A DNA stretch of 64,000 bases from Larimichthys crocea (GCF_000972845.2 NC_040028.1:10362038-10426037), one strand, 5' to 3'. Shown: positions 36,824 to 50,922, numbered from the stretch's first letter. Numbers and translations: made by a program. Notes: a model not told the origin generated them from the letters alone.

Positions 36824-38393
36824 GTCAACAACTAATCAAAACTAATTTATATGCTGAAAAATTCTGATGACTCAGTACGTAAAGTTACTGTGATTTTCTA
36901 CAGCAACTCTTTAACTGTATTACTACTGAGTAACACAGTAGAAAACTATTTCAAGGGTATTTGTTCAGGCATTAGTGAGAGAATAATATGAGAATAATAA
37001 AAAGTGAAAAGAGTAAATGAGATAACGATACCTTGATTAATGCTTACAGATTGACTGCAACACAGTCTCAGAAGAAAAGCAAATTCAAGAGGGAGAAGAA
37101 GATGTCAGTGTGACCAGCAAAAGCTGAGCTTCACGTTCATGTTCCTGTCTGAGCACATGGAGAATGAAGACCTCATGAATCAAATTCTGTCAGTTGTGAT
37201 GGGAGCAAAATGAACCAGGGGGTCCTGGGATCGTCTTTGATTAAAGTGTTGCCACTGTTAAATCACTGACACACTAATCCATTTTGAAGCCAAGGGAACA
37301 TCAGCACTGAGATATAGCTTTTGGTTCTATGAAATATATACCTCCTGAAACACTCAAAAATCATGCACTCAAGAAAATCACTTGCAAAGCAAAAAAGAGT
37401 AAATTTACATCAGTCTATTAGTCAGCAATATGAACTTATTGGATTCATGGCCATAAATTAACATACATTACCTACTTTTCCTTTTTTTGTGCCCTGTGTT
37501 CCACCGGGTGCACATAAGTAAGACATATGTCACAGATGTCACTTTTACAGAGAAGTGAGAAATGTAACATGTTGGTCTCACATTAGCACGCACTCTCAGT
37601 CTCCTTTATCCTGCTCAGACAGATCACTAGCGTGTGTCTGGTATGCCTTTCTCTCCACGGCACTGTCAGCTCTGGTAATTGACTCTTGCAGTCGTCCACT
37701 ACATGGCTTCTCAGGATCCACACCCAATTACAGTCTGCAGCTAACGGACTATGGTGGTGGACCAGGGGGGAAGCAAGTTCGGCATAGCGGACTGCAGTGC
37801 GATTAGTCTTTCATATGGAACAGATTGGATATACATGGTTGCTCTTGCATATATCAGTAGCATACCATTGTATTGACTAATTATGTGGGTAAGGCCGCAG
37901 CATTCACAAAGGCCTCAGGATTTGACATTTAACTGTTACCACCCAGGATACATTGTTGACTTGTCAGTTTAATCAATTAGCAGACTTGCTGTTGTACAAG
38001 TTGAAAGTGAATGCAGCAACAGTATCTGTCCAGATCCATTTATCTGCTGTGTAAGGCAAAAGATTAGGTTGAGTTACTGTTCACTTTTCAGCCAGTACCA
38101 CACAGAGAGAGGTGTTCCTTTTTGGCCATCAGGCACAACTCAAACAGCAATGATAGGGCACCATTGGTCAGCGGCAGCCTGTCATAGATAATAACCATCA
38201 CTGGCTTTGCCACAGAGAATCCCCGAACTGTAGTTTTTATATTTTATATGCAAGTTTCTCACTTGACAATTTTTTTTAGCCTAAAAACTCGCTAAAAGGT
38301 TGTTACAACTTGTGTTCTCTTCTTGTAGTTTTGGCCATTGTTGTTGGTTTACATAATCTTGTACTCTGCAAAGTAATTGCTCTAGGTGCATGG

Positions 38394-38409
38394 CAACATC
38401 CTTACAATT
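38394..38409. repeat. Target-site duplication of the SINE, left copy
   Basis: CAACATCCTTACAATT, identical to 38608-38623. Confidence 0.92.
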
Positions 38410-38607
38410 TTTTTTTTAGATTATTTTTTGGCCTTTTATGCCTTTATTGATAGTACAGCTGAAGATAGACAGGAAGCAGAGAGAGGGGGAGTGACACGCA
38501 ATAAATTAGCCGTCCGATGCGGGATTCGAACCAGGGCCAGCTGCAGTGAGGACTATAGCCTCTTACATACGGGGCGGCCGCTTAACCCACTACGCTACCG
38601 ACCACCC
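38410..38607 (-). mobile_element. tRNA-derived SINE with intact target-site duplication
   Basis: On the minus strand the 5' head has an RNA polymerase III A box (TAGCGTAGTGG, rc within 38581-38598) and a perfect B box GGTTCGAATCC (rc of 38522-38532). A body and an A-rich tail follow (T9 on the plus strand at 38409-38417). The element is flanked by a 16-bp direct repeat CAACATCCTTACAATT at 38394-38409 and 38608-38623. The clean duplication shows a retroposition event that has not decayed much. Confidence 0.9.
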
Positions 38608-38623
38608 CAACATCCTTACAATT
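38608..38623. repeat. Target-site duplication of the SINE, right copy
   Basis: CAACATCCTTACAATT, identical to 38394-38409. Confidence 0.92.
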
Positions 38624-39039
38624 AAATCCAAAATGGCAAGAGGGGTTAGATGATCAGACAGGCTTTAAATAAACCAACAGGTTAGCCAGATTATCTAGGT
38701 AAAATCAAACTGCACACTAAAACAATTACTATAAATATGGGAGGTCAAAGTAGCATTTCAATGTTTAGATACTAAATTCACTATTTACCTTACAAAACCA
38801 GAATTTCTCTTTAAATTATAAGAAGACATGCCACCACCTTGTTTTATATGTTTTTCTGTTGAGGTAACTGTAGTTTCAGAGCTTGTTTATGTACCCACTA
38901 TAGGTGCTAATGTGTTTGGTACGCTGATGTGTACCTTCTCAAATGTAAGTACAGGACAGTTGCAGGGATACAATGTGTGGGCCACAAGAACTGTGAGTTG
39001 TCAGCATGGCCAGCCTGTGTTTTCTCTGTGCCATCAAGA

Positions 39040-40240
39040 CAACATGCTGGTGAGTGAACAGATCAAGGATTTGCTTGAACATTGTTTTATCTCCTCACCA
39101 AGGAAGCTGCACAGTACAGTAACTGCTACTATCAAAGTAGTAAATGATATTGTGGAAAACCTGGATGGCAAAAATATAATGTACTGGCCTTTTCTTTGAT
39201 TTGTCATAGGCATTTTATACAGTAATGATAACCATGGCATTTTATGTCAGAGCTTATCTGATATAGGCCTGTCAGACCAAACTGTTGATTTTGGTTTTCA
39301 AATTACTTCTCTAAATGAAAGCAATGTGTGCAATGTGTTCCTTCTTCCAGCATTCCTTATATCACCTGAGGTGTGCCACAAGTGACGATTTATAGACCTA
39401 TGCTTTTTTGCTATTTATATATGTGCTTGTATGTGGGTCAAAATATCAAAGCATCTGTACATCTGCTGACATTGTATTTTATATTGTTGTGCAAGCTCTT
39501 TAGCCCTGGCTTTTGAACATCTGCTCATGTTCGTTTCTAAATGAAAACAAAGGTACAAGCTGTTCATCCTTAAAGCTTGTGACCATTATATTATAATATT
39601 TGAGCATCGCAATTGCTGAAAGTTTGTCCTTCAGTAAGAATCATATTGATCATCTTTCGAGGAAAGTGAAATTGGGTTTATTGTTAGGAATAATTCTCGT
39701 TCTTTGAATGCTCAGAAACAGCTAGTTACTGCTCAACACCTCAAGTCACTCTTTTTTGTCTGTTGGACACTGCACTGTCTATCGCACAGCTACGAGATTC
39801 ATAACCTGCTGTAAACCCTTCACACACAATTGTACCCTGTATTCTTTAGTCAACCATTTATGTGCAGAACCTTGCACTGGTAGGACACAATTTCATCATT
39901 CTCTCTCTTCCCTCATTTCATATGGTGAAGAAAAAAAGGCCTACTGCTATTCTGCCCCCTTAACCTAGAACAACTACAGCAGAAACTGTAACTCAAGCTG
40001 TCCAGTTTGATTTCCCAAGGCAATTTTAAATTACCATTACATAATCAGAATAGAGTCTGTACACAAGATTTAAAATATGTCTACCATCTTGGTAATTTTT
40101 CACTTACTTTTGATGATTCTTGTCTAAGGATGTCTTCTCTCTCTGTAAAATTTGTTATTTTATTGTTACTATTGTCTTGCCCAGGTCCTACTTCTCAGTG
40201 CCCCATGTCTTAATTGCCTTGTCTATATAAAGGTTAAAGA
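39040..40240 (+). mobile_element. Decayed LINE reverse transcriptase (C-terminal half and 3' end)
   Basis: In shifting plus-strand frames the sequence reads 'SEQIKDLLEHCFISSPRKLH', 'STVTATIKVVNDIVENLDGK' and 'ILCQSLSDIGLSDQTVDFGF'. Later come 'QNIKASVHL', 'ATRFITCCKPFTHNCTLYSL' and 'GEEKKAYCYSAPLT'. These follow the order of the RT thumb and tail region of fish L2/Rex-like elements (HSTVTALL..., AFDTVDH..., GLSDQTVDWF, RFITG...THHCTLY, LGKKAFSYSAPLTWN). Many stops and frameshifts make it a pseudogene. The 3' end near 40180-40240 has the 'CTTGCCCAGGTCC' element-type UTR. Confidence 0.8.
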
Positions 40241-43200
40241 AAAAAATGAGTGACTCACAGTGAGTCAAAGAAACACTGCACAGCAGCAGGGTCTTATTTA
40301 GTCAGAAAAAAAAATAGAAGTTAAGTGGATCTAACTGTAGTTAAATAAAATATATGTACAGATGTTGATTAACTGTCAATATAATCAAACATGATGTGTC
40401 TTGAACTGTTCTATCAACACTTTAAATAAATAATAAATAAATAAATACATTGAAACTTATAAAATAGCTACAGCAGGTGTCACCCTTTAAGTATAAATCC
40501 AGCTTCACTTAAGTTCACAGCTACTCACTCCCAATCCCCAATCCATGACACTATGTTAGACCAGGAAATAAGAGAGAGGGAAAAAAAAAAAAGATTAAAC
40601 AGCCAATCATTTTTGATTGCGACATATGTGAGCCACAGATTGCACTGGCTGTTATTACTTCTCGCTGGACCGCCATCACTGCCTCTATCAGCCACCCTCA
40701 AAGACAGAGAGGAAGAGACAGAGGAATGTTTTTTAGTTTAGCAGTTGTGATGCCTAATGGTCCATCTAAGATGTGCACAAACCAATTAGCCTGGCTGACC
40801 TTAGATATGGTGTGTCATCTTGTCAATCTTGAGGACAAGGGACCGAGAGGAAACTTGTACGTCTGCCTGACAGTGGGGACAGGGGGGCAGATGAGTACAC
40901 GAGGAGTATGGAGGGAGTGATGGAAGGATGTTATTGATGGCAGAGTGGAAGGGTCAATTAGGAAATCCACTAGTGGTGCTGACCCCTGAAGACAAAAAAA
41001 GATCCAATATACGGACTATTGTATCAGCATGTAGAGAAGAAAATCATTATTATCCTTAGACAGTACCACCATTATCGTTCACTGGATGAAATTTCTTGAA
41101 AATTCCTATTATTACCACCAACCTCAGCTCTGACTGCTGGCAAATTTTACATCACCTACAGATATAGCCTGAACACAGGGCTATGAAGGGCTTAAGATGA
41201 TAAGCCACATAAGTACTTTTTGTAATTCTGGTTTTAACAACTTTTTATATTTCAGCCCTGTATGTCATTTCAGAAAGTCTATAATAATAATAATAAAAAA
41301 AGGGTTATTCTGTGGTTGGTTCAAACGAATGATTTGTCAGAATTACAACTTAATTTTAAAGACCCCATATCTTATAACTGTACACATCTTTATTAAGGAT
41401 TTCGATAACCTTGTCTCTGAACACTGTGTTACAGGTTACATGCATGATTGACATGGGAACAGAGTTTAAGGCAAATGAATAAATAAATAAGTGAAAATTG
41501 ATGTGTATTTGCATGTGTATTTGTTTTGTCTCCTGTCTTTTTTTATATCAGGTTTTGTAGCATTTGTGCAAAGAATCTTGACTGGCACCATCAGGTGATA
41601 GCTCAAGGCATGTTTCTTCGGCATTTTTCCCTTCGTTTAAAACAAAATTCTCTATATTGTCACTCAATCTCTTTAGTTTTGGTTTAGTGTGACACTTAAC
41701 ATTTTGCCCTCAAGCATGACCTCTATAAAGGTTTGTGTTATTTTAACTCAGTGTCACCATAGGTTTGAATTAACAGCCCACCTCCACACATACGGTATGT
41801 CACTGACAGTGACATTTTTCCAGTACATATGAAGTACCTAATGAAAGGCTAACTTCACTATAAGATAATACTGACTTCTGCAAAGCTTGCTTATTGTACA
41901 TGCTGGTAAAAAATATAAAAGCTCAGTATTATTTGCTGATACATACAGTGTATGTCTTTGACTTTAAATATATACCAATTATACATCAATTCAAGATGAT
42001 ATTTCACCTTTAAGTATTCTTGCAGGCTGGTATAAGCCTCTGAGACACTTGTACACTAGTCGTATTTATACTATGTGGCAGCTGACACACAGGACCCCAT
42101 TACAATAAAATAGAAATACAGACCCAGTCAGAAAGCCTTTACACAAGTTTGACCCAAACCATTCTTCTTACAGCTTAGTGAAGAATATGTTGCTTCAGTC
42201 ACCCCCAGTCTCTTGTTTCTGATCCAGCCTGTCCCTGAGGACACCTATAGACTCTTTACTCCTCGATGGTGACTCTTGTCAAAGCTAGCAGAAAACATGC
42301 ATCATTGTTAAGACCACTTGGTGGCAGGGCCATCTTCTCTGTCCTGGCTGTTAGCACATGATGTATCACTGTTGCCGTACTCTTCCTGGATCTGGTGTTA
42401 CATGTGTGTCTTCATAGCCAAAGTCATGAACACCGAACCAGCGGCACCAGGACACTTTTGTTACTGTTACAGTTACACATCATGGACACCCTAGAGTGAT
42501 ATTGGCATTTTATGTGTAATGCTTCTAAACTGCAAAAAGGGTCAAGACAATTGCTGTGCAAGTGTCCTGATGTACCTTAACTAAATGAAAACAGCTTATA
42601 AATTATGTTTTTGACTGATACTTGTCTATGAGCTCTAGTGTAAATTATTAGCCTCAGTTCAGTTCTCTTGACTAGCTGCACTGATAAATGTCCAGGGTGC
42701 ACTTGGGCAAAAGTCCTTGCCCTTGTTTGTACCATAAGCTCAAAGTCATTCAGGTACAACAAACAAAGAAAGAAAAAAACAAAACAAAACAAAACTCTGA
42801 ACTTTTGGTTATATTGAAAATGAAAAACAAACAAACCAAAGAACAATATTGATTCTGTATTTTAAGGCGGTTTGGATGGCAAAATGCAAGGTAATGCAGT
42901 GTATGAGCATGTTTTAAATTTGTCAGTAGGGGGCAAAATTGATCCAGCATCTCAGAGTCAATGACCTCACACCAGCAGTGATGTTTGGAGGTTTCACAGC
43001 TAACATCACGGAAAAAAGGAAAAAGAGAGAAAGCTGTGAGGTGAGGTGCTTTCTGCAAACATCAATGCTACCACATCCTGGATGAGCCACTACTTGTGTA
43101 TTTTTTATTTTTTTTAATATAGTTTGATAACATCACCTTGTGACATTGACATGCCAGTAATCTTTGAGTCAGAAACCATTCTATTATGTGTATGGAAATA

Positions 43201-46200
43201 AAAAGAATGAAATATTTAAGCAAAGATATCAAACAGAAAGTAATTCTTGAGAACAAAGATGACCAGGAAAGGACAAACAATGAACAAAGACGAATGAATA
43301 TAACTTGTCTTTGTCAAGGCAAGGACAGGAGTGAGACACCTTTAACCCCACACCCATGCCTCATTCTAAACAAAATAGTAGCAGACTCAAAAGGTGCAAA
43401 CATGTAACAGGAATCTGAATCAGGTTTAAAATAGTTTATTCAGTTCACAAAGGGAATAGTCCAGTATAGATGAATGAAGATCCAATGATGAGGTTTGGCA
43501 TGGCAGAGAGGGTTCTTCTGGAGAACAGATCATGGTTACACAATTCAATGATAATCATACATTGTAAGAAAAAACACAAGAGTTCACCATAGCATAGGTA
43601 CCACACGGGAGACTGAAGTACTAGTCCCTGGGAGGAGGAGCTGGTCTTTAATGCAGGTTGAGGTTGATTGTGCAGATGAGAATGAACCTGGAGGCCACAC
43701 ACACACACTGATGGTAAAAACGTATATGGGTCAAGCTCCAAAGATGCTGGATCTTAACTGAGCTGAATGAAGAATTTCTTTTAAAAATGTAAAGTCTCCA
43801 AGATTAAGATTTCAATGACATCAACAGGGTTTGGGAAGTACAACTGTTTGTAATCATACTCTGCAGTGTACTGATGTGCGTGTGTAAAAACAGTGGATTT
43901 CTCCTTTAAGTAATGTGCCAGTAGTGCTAGGCAAAATAATGACAACAACAACAACTACAAGAACAAGTTTAAAAAATGAAACAAAATGCAGTACGCTGCC
44001 CAGGGCCCAAACAAAAGCATTAAGCGCATTGCACAGAGTTACAATGACAACGTCCACTGAGCAATTTTGACCATGACTGGAAAAAATATTGCAGAGATAT
44101 AGGTCGCTTCCTGTTTGTGTCTGCCAAGTTTCTTGCAGGCAAGAGGGGCAATAAATGTCAGATTCTTGACAAAAATGCTGAAACTCTTCACCCACTACTA
44201 TATGATATTCACGGTTTATGACTACAACTGCATCTTGCATCTCAAGAGTACTAACTACATGCTGTCAGGTTCAAACAGACAACTGGACCCACAGAGCAGA
44301 CCAGAGACAGACAGGTGTGGAGAGGCGGTTTATTAAACAGTCCGGGGTCGGTACACAAAAGGCAGTGAGCTCAGGCAGAAGTACAAAAACACGAGGCAGA
44401 AGGGAAGTCCAAAAAACAGGCGAGGGTCAAAACCATAAAACGGTGAGATCAAGCAAAGGTACAGAACGCTGGGCAAAGATGGGTCAAGGGACAAACTGGG
44501 TCGAAACACGAGGAAACTAATCACAAGGAAAAATGCTGAAAAGCTACCCACAAAAGGATCTAACAGCGACACACTGGGAGAAGCAGGCCTAACACATACT
44601 GGTGTATGGTTTTGAAGTTAGAACAGAAATTATGTGAGTAGAAATTGTGTGCAAAACAAGTAATCCAAGTATCCACCACAGGCAATAAAACTGTAAAGGT
44701 TTAAAGACTGGAAATATGTTACAGACCTTTTGTAGGGGGACAAAAACAAGATTATATAAGTGGATCACTTAAACCCTGGTCCCTGAAATGTAGTTCATCC
44801 CAATGACACAGGTACACTCCATGAACTGGAACATGTGGTTGTTTTTTCCACCTTTTCTAGAATTGGCATGCTCACATTTTACATCATTTATGTAGGCTAT
44901 GAATGATGAATCAACATGAATGCATCTCATAGGAGACACAGATTACTTTCTGAGATCCAAGAATACCTGTACCAAATTTTGTACCAATCTATCAAGCATA
45001 TTAGGATGCATTTTACTATGTAGCAAATTTGATCTGCTGGTGGTCTCTGAACCAAAGTTATTAGAATCTATCCTGATTAAATGGCAACTTACCCAATAGG
45101 TCATGAGATATTTCACCCAAAACTGTCAACCACATTTTGGCACCAAAGAAAAAAATCAGGTGAACCATACATGATTGTACATGATTTGTTCAACAGTGTC
45201 TGCATATATTTCACTGTGGATCAAAGTATCAACTGATGATTCAACTGTCATTACAATCCCTAGAGACTAGACATGTCCCATTGTTGTAAAAATTTTGTTT
45301 CTAAATGCTGTTCTCATTTTCTCATAGAATAGCATATGCTGGACATTAATTTAATTACACTACCAGTAACACAGATCCCATCAATCTCCACTGATTTATG
45401 CATCTTTTTTTCCCCCCAGAAAATAATCCATGACTCATGCTAAATGCCTGATATTAAGTTAACGATGCTTGGTGCTGTGTTGAACATCTGGTGATTCCTG
45501 GTTGGACTAGTAATCAAAAATGTAGATGAAAAGGTATTCTCAGATAGATATTGCGCATCTGACACCAGAAAAGACTTTTACCATCCCTTCCCAGGCTGTA
45601 GCTCTCCCTTGCAGGCTCCTACAGGATGAAGAGATGAAAGCAGCTCAGTTATTCACCTCGGTGAGAATTTTAGAAACCCAATAATGTAAGGTAAAAGACA
45701 GCAGCAATAGGCCTTAGTAGTCCTGTCTGTCTGCAGTAATGCAGCATGGCTTTATTCATAACATAAATAGGGAAATATGCAACCATCCTCAAAGCATGAG
45801 GTGTCACTGAATCAAATATAAAATCAAAGCTTGAAGTGAGTAACTCAGTTGAATAAGTAACTCTCTTAATATCTTCTTTGAAGACTGTGCCTTTTATGGG
45901 GTGGAAGCACCTTGAATGACTAGTCTATTAAATTATTTTATGGGGGGAAGTGGGGGTGGGATGTTGCTTGTGAAGTTACCAAGTCTATGCAACTGAATTC
46001 CTGCCCCTGGCTGTTTTTTTTAAATTTTATTTTAACTTTTGCATTAGATGTGGACAGCCTCAAAAACAAACTGGAGACCAATTTGCTACATTTTAAAGGG
46101 AAAAATTGTTGAAACTCAACCAGACATAGCTCATAAATAGTTTTGGCATTACAACCCCATACAGTAATCAGCTCACAGGATACAAGAAATCACGTATTTA

Positions 46201-49200
46201 TTTTATTATTATTGTATTTTTTGCACTGACATGCTTGGCCATATAATTTGTCCCATTTTACGGCTGTCGCCTTTATTGTTGAAAATGGTTATTGCTGCAG
46301 CTGGCAGGAGAGGGTCAAAGGAGACATCTGGAGGTGGGTAAAATGACATTTTCCACCAGCCGCATTAGCTTCAGCCAAAATGATGGGCCAGCACTCCCCG
46401 GGATTTCAAAAAGATGAAGAGTCTTCCCAGTTTGCTTTTAGCAACTCTGTAGCCTGAGGAAAGTGGACTGGAGAACTCACCTGGTGCTAGACTCCTAACT
46501 CATTGGTTGCCTAATGTTAACTATAAATTTTCCAGTAGATATTTTAGTGAAACTTCAGAGGTGTTTGTAAATTTAAAGGCAAATTTCCAGCAAAGGAACT
46601 GCAAGCTGTATTCCTTCATAGTCCTACAGCTGTAGATTGAATGGTACCTGACATTTCTATCGGGAACTTTTGTTAAAGCTTCCTCTTTGTTGGCCATATG
46701 CTTATTCAGTAGTTGTATCATCACTCAAGTGTATGTATCTGTTCATTCCTTGTTGTATTGGACTATCTTTATTTCATTGTTCTGGTTGCTTTTGGGTGTA
46801 TGGTCTTTGAGGTAAACAAGACTCTCGCTATTCTTACAGGAGAATTACTTTATGACTCAGTTTGAAAAATATAGGGATACAGTGTTTATTGAAGGTCCTC
46901 CTGAGCTTGTCAGACACTCCAGCTATGTGCAATATGGCTGGAGTCACTCAGGAGTCTCAGTATCTGACTTTTGACTGTCACCATACACTGGAACACAAGG
47001 TGGAGGTTAGTAGACCTCCATGAATGTGCCAGGGTCCTTGCTATACTGGTCAAACTTCCTCAATACCTTCTCCTGTTTTTCATCTTACTCATTCAGGTCG
47101 TTCACCCAGTTTGCTGCCCATCTGTATATGTTCATCCTGCGGTGCAGAGCCTTCTCAATGCTAATCAACCCAGAATGTAAAATAAAACACAGTCATTAGC
47201 TCAATGTAACATATTTAGAATTGCTTTACTTTCCTTCTATATTCCAGTATACACCAAAGCTACTAATACTATGAGCCCCTGCTGCCAAGATATTGTGGGT
47301 TAGTCTAGATATCCCTGCTGCTAAGAGGCTGCTGTTGATATGCATATGATGATAATTCGATGCGCCACGGTGCAGCAAAAGCTTGCTAAACCGGATCAGG
47401 AGGAAAAGGTCATTGAAGATCAGCTCAGGCTACTCCCAGGAGATCGTAGTTCAACTCCAACTGGTGCTGCTTCAGTCACCAAGGAATGAAAAGGTTTACT
47501 AAACATAACAGACACATGTTTATGACTCCTGGCTGAGTTTTAACCTCTAATTATTTCTATTACATTAAATAATACAGTGCATTTTCTCATTTTATGACAA
47601 TAACGGCATGTCAACGTAATGCATAGAGACAAACCTTCCCATCAACCCTCCCTTCAAATTCCTGAAAGGACAGCAGAAAATCAAAATCAAATCAAATTAT
47701 ACATTATATAATTATATACATTATTGCAATTCTGTCCAACACTTTTGACCATTCAGTGACATTTCATGTATGTGTAGTCTCATTAGGGCCCTGTTGGTCG
47801 GAGAACAGGATGGGACACTAGAAAGGTCAATGCACCCGTTTGCCTGTTTGAATATTCCGTGAGTGTTATGTTGTATTCCGTGTGTTCAGTAAAATCACAT
47901 GCATGTCACCACTTGTATATTGTTGACCTTTATCATAATAAAGCTCAAAGGAAATGTCATGCTCTTACATACATTTTGATATTTACTTTTTTTTTTATTG
48001 TCCATGCTTATGTGTCCTTATTTGTCCTTGTGTGATGTGAACATTTATTTGGTCCACCGTTATTTAGCAGGTTTCAGCTCTCTTTGTTCTGCTTAAAGTG
48101 AGGAAGCTTCCCAGAGGAGCTTTAAGTGAGGATACACAAGTTTTCTCCTGCATGGAAGCTTTTTGCTGGACCCTTTTGTTAGAATTATATTGAGTGATTG
48201 GATACAGCAGCTAATTTGACAGAGTGTGCTACTTTGTAACATAATTACCACAACCCCACCTCCCAACTGGTAGAGACAGATAATTCATAGCAACAACTCA
48301 ACTCATTCCAGTTGTTTAGTTTTAACTTTTGAATTTATCATCTTCTTAAAATTGTTTTGCCATTTAACGATAAGAAGACCAGAGACATCCAACATGTTTA
48401 GAGACATCCATCATAGATTCTTAACTAAGAAATACTGTGTTGTTGTCTTTGACTGGATTGTACTGTATTTTTCCCAACACAGATCTCTAGGATTGAAGAA
48501 ATTTTGGATGCAGACTGAATGACAATGTAAAGTTTTTGAGTGCCAGAAGAAAAAAGACACTTAATCTCTTTGTTGTGTGAAGTTGTCGCCTCTATAGCCT
48601 TCGTAATAACGGCGTGAGTGGCTTTTTTTATGAGACGGCAAATCTCTGAAGGCCATACACTTCTTCTTTCAATATACACCACAGTCTGTCAATTTCCACT
48701 TAGAGGGCACGGATGAATTGAGAATCCCTGTGTGGCAGAGAAAGACATGGAAACTTGGCTTTTCTTCCTGGGGAGTGTGGATACAGTGTGAGTAGTAGAG
48801 AGCGAGAGAAAGATGGAGAGCTGCTACTAAACCCTGTAAAGCTTTGTATGCCAACATTGGAGAAGCATGGTAAGCTCTTATATCACTGTAAGCTTCTCAT
48901 CTTGGACAAACCCAGCTTTTGTCATGTCATCCTGTTCCAAAGTTTAGCAGACGGATACAAAGTTCTGAACAATTGTTTTATATCATACAATCCAATGCAG
49001 TAGTCTTGCAGAACACAACTGCTGTTGAGTTTATAAGATTCAGTTTTTTGAATGACATGGTAGAAACAACAAAACCAAGTGCTGAAATCTGTATATTCAG
49101 ACTGAAGAAGGTTTAAAAGACTAGTTATGTTAATTTGATGTTGCATAATGTAATCCATGACAACAAGGCTTTGATGCATCGTCTTGTACTTGAAATTGTT

Positions 49201-49685
49201 CTGCCTTCGTGTTGCACTAAAATTTGTCCAGACTGGTTTTCTGGATCTGTTATAATTTAAATAGTAAGCTGCACCAATACCAAGAGAATTTAAAGTGGTC
49301 TGATTCGCCGTCAAGGGTTCACAGTAATAGTAAACAATCTCAGCGATGGGCAAATCACATTCCAACCCTCCCGATGCCGGATCTGTTCCTTTATTACATT
49401 TTTATGACATGCTAGTAAAAAGTAAAAAAGATTTGTTAACACTGGGGGATAGAAAAATAGAAAACTAGTATGTACTGTATGGCAAATTCAACTGAGTCCG
49501 TAAAACATGCCACCTCAAACATCACTGTAAAGACAAAACAACTTGGCCTGTGCTCTCTAAATGCCCTAAAAGGTGTTTAGATGTGACCAGTTACCCAATG
49601 CACACATACAAAATATAAATTTATAAGTAATATTAATGTTTTTAAGTATGAAGTGCCAGTGTGGAGTCATGAATTAAGAATGATG
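40241..49685. other. AT-rich intergenic DNA, no gene seen
   Basis: I found no exon with recognisable domains. The long minus-strand ORFs here (for example 43854-44240 and 48922-49365) lack family motifs. A dispersed-repeat candidate is listed separately at 44255-44590. AT-rich and AAC-rich low-complexity patches occur at 40425-40450 and 42771-42800. Confidence 0.6.
44255..44590. repeat. Candidate dispersed fish repeat
   Basis: It starts near 'GCTGTCAGGTTCAAACAGAC' and includes 'GGTTTATTAAACAGTCCGGG' and a run of 'GGCA/GTACA/AAAACACGAGG' words. Composition (purine-rich, CpG-bearing) is unlike the AT-rich flanks and resembles a common fish interspersed element that I cannot name. Boundaries are approximate. 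Confidence 0.45.
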
Positions 49686-49689
49686 TTGT

Positions 49690-49775
49690 CACATTGCATT
49701 TCGTTGTCTAAGTATTTGTTATTTTGTTCAATGACGATAAAGCCGAAACTAATCTAATCCTGTATCTAATAAAGG
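49690..49775 (+). repeat. 3' tail of a fish retroelement
   Basis: 'CACATTGCATTTCGTTGTCT' followed by 'AAGTATTTGTTATTTTGTTC' and 'AATGACGATAAAGCCGAAAC' then 'TAATCTAATCC' resembles a frequent LINE/SINE tail (...CATTGTCTAAGTACTTGTACTCTGTGCAATGACAATAAAG...CTAATCTAATC). No body is recognisable upstream. Confidence 0.55.
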
Positions 49776-50922
49776 TTGGCAAATTATGACTAAATCACCA
49801 CTACATGCAAACCAATTTGAATTTAATTAAATTCCACAATAATGGCAACAGCACCACCTCCACAACGGAAAAAAGATAAACAGAAAAGGGCCATTCAAGT
49901 TATTAGTTAAAGGCACACAAAACAATATAAATCAGAGCAAAACAGTAGTTGGCTCCTCTGAAAGTATTTTTTATTTTTTTTGAAAAACTGGAACACATTG
50001 TCTTCTCCGAGTTGGATACATACAGGCATCTGGAATCTGTTTCTTGGCTGATGTGCCTAGACAATCATTCCAAGCTCTGTCACCAAACCTGCTGCTTTTT
50101 CAGTTATGTCTCAATGCAGAAAGAACGGCCCAGGTGAGCTTCCCTCAGCTTTTTACAGACTCTGGCCCTTTGTCTAGGTCCTAGTGCTAGACTGCTTGAT
50201 ACCCTCTCTGTTACCCTCTCTTCCACATAGACATCAATCACTAATCCATCCCATGCAACACAGAATTTCAATTTATCCAGATTTTTCTATCCACTGGACC
50301 TTAAGTGGATTTTTATTGTTTATATAAAATAATTTACCATATTTTTGTTGCATTCTTCGGTTTCCCCCATGAGCTTTACAGTGCCACAATGGATTTAGAG
50401 CTGTGGTAGGAAAAAGAAAAGACAAATAAATGTTTGTTAGCATTTTCAGTTTGCATACATGTTTTTGTGTTTGGTGCTTTACTTAGCTGTCAGTCAAATC
50501 ACTATTTTATTATGGCAAAATCATCTGGTAAAGTGAAGGCAGATTAATCATAACAGCAGCGTCGTGTGATTGGCTACACTGACATTTAAAATGACATTTA
50601 AAATGAATTATCACAGAGAGAGTTAAAGTCCTCCTAACTCTGATGCACAGTGAGAAGTATTACATCATTTACGAGTTCACTCTAATTGCAAGACTGGCAA
50701 CTTAAGTGATTTTTTCTAAATCAGCTGTCAATGGGAGGAACTTTGTAAAGGGAACGGCTGAAGGGCACATCTTTGCAGCTGAAGTCTCTTGTTCGATAAA
50801 ATACATGTAAATCAGCACAAATTGATTTTGAGCAAACTAAAATTGTGCAGTTTAGTGCCCGGCTGGTTGCGTACAGCAGGTTTATCACAGCCCTTTTACT
50901 GAAAACAACTGCTGTAGCTGGA

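Noticed and set aside
38828..39052. N-terminal part of the 123-codon plus-strand ORF before the LINE motifs
   Set aside because: Only the C-terminal part (from about 39053) resembles LINE reverse transcriptase; the rest is unassigned and may be chance.
48922..49365. 147-codon minus-strand ORF, the longest outside ikzf2
   Set aside because: No domain, no splice context and no family similarity. Composition resembles translated AT-rich DNA, so it is not reported as a gene.
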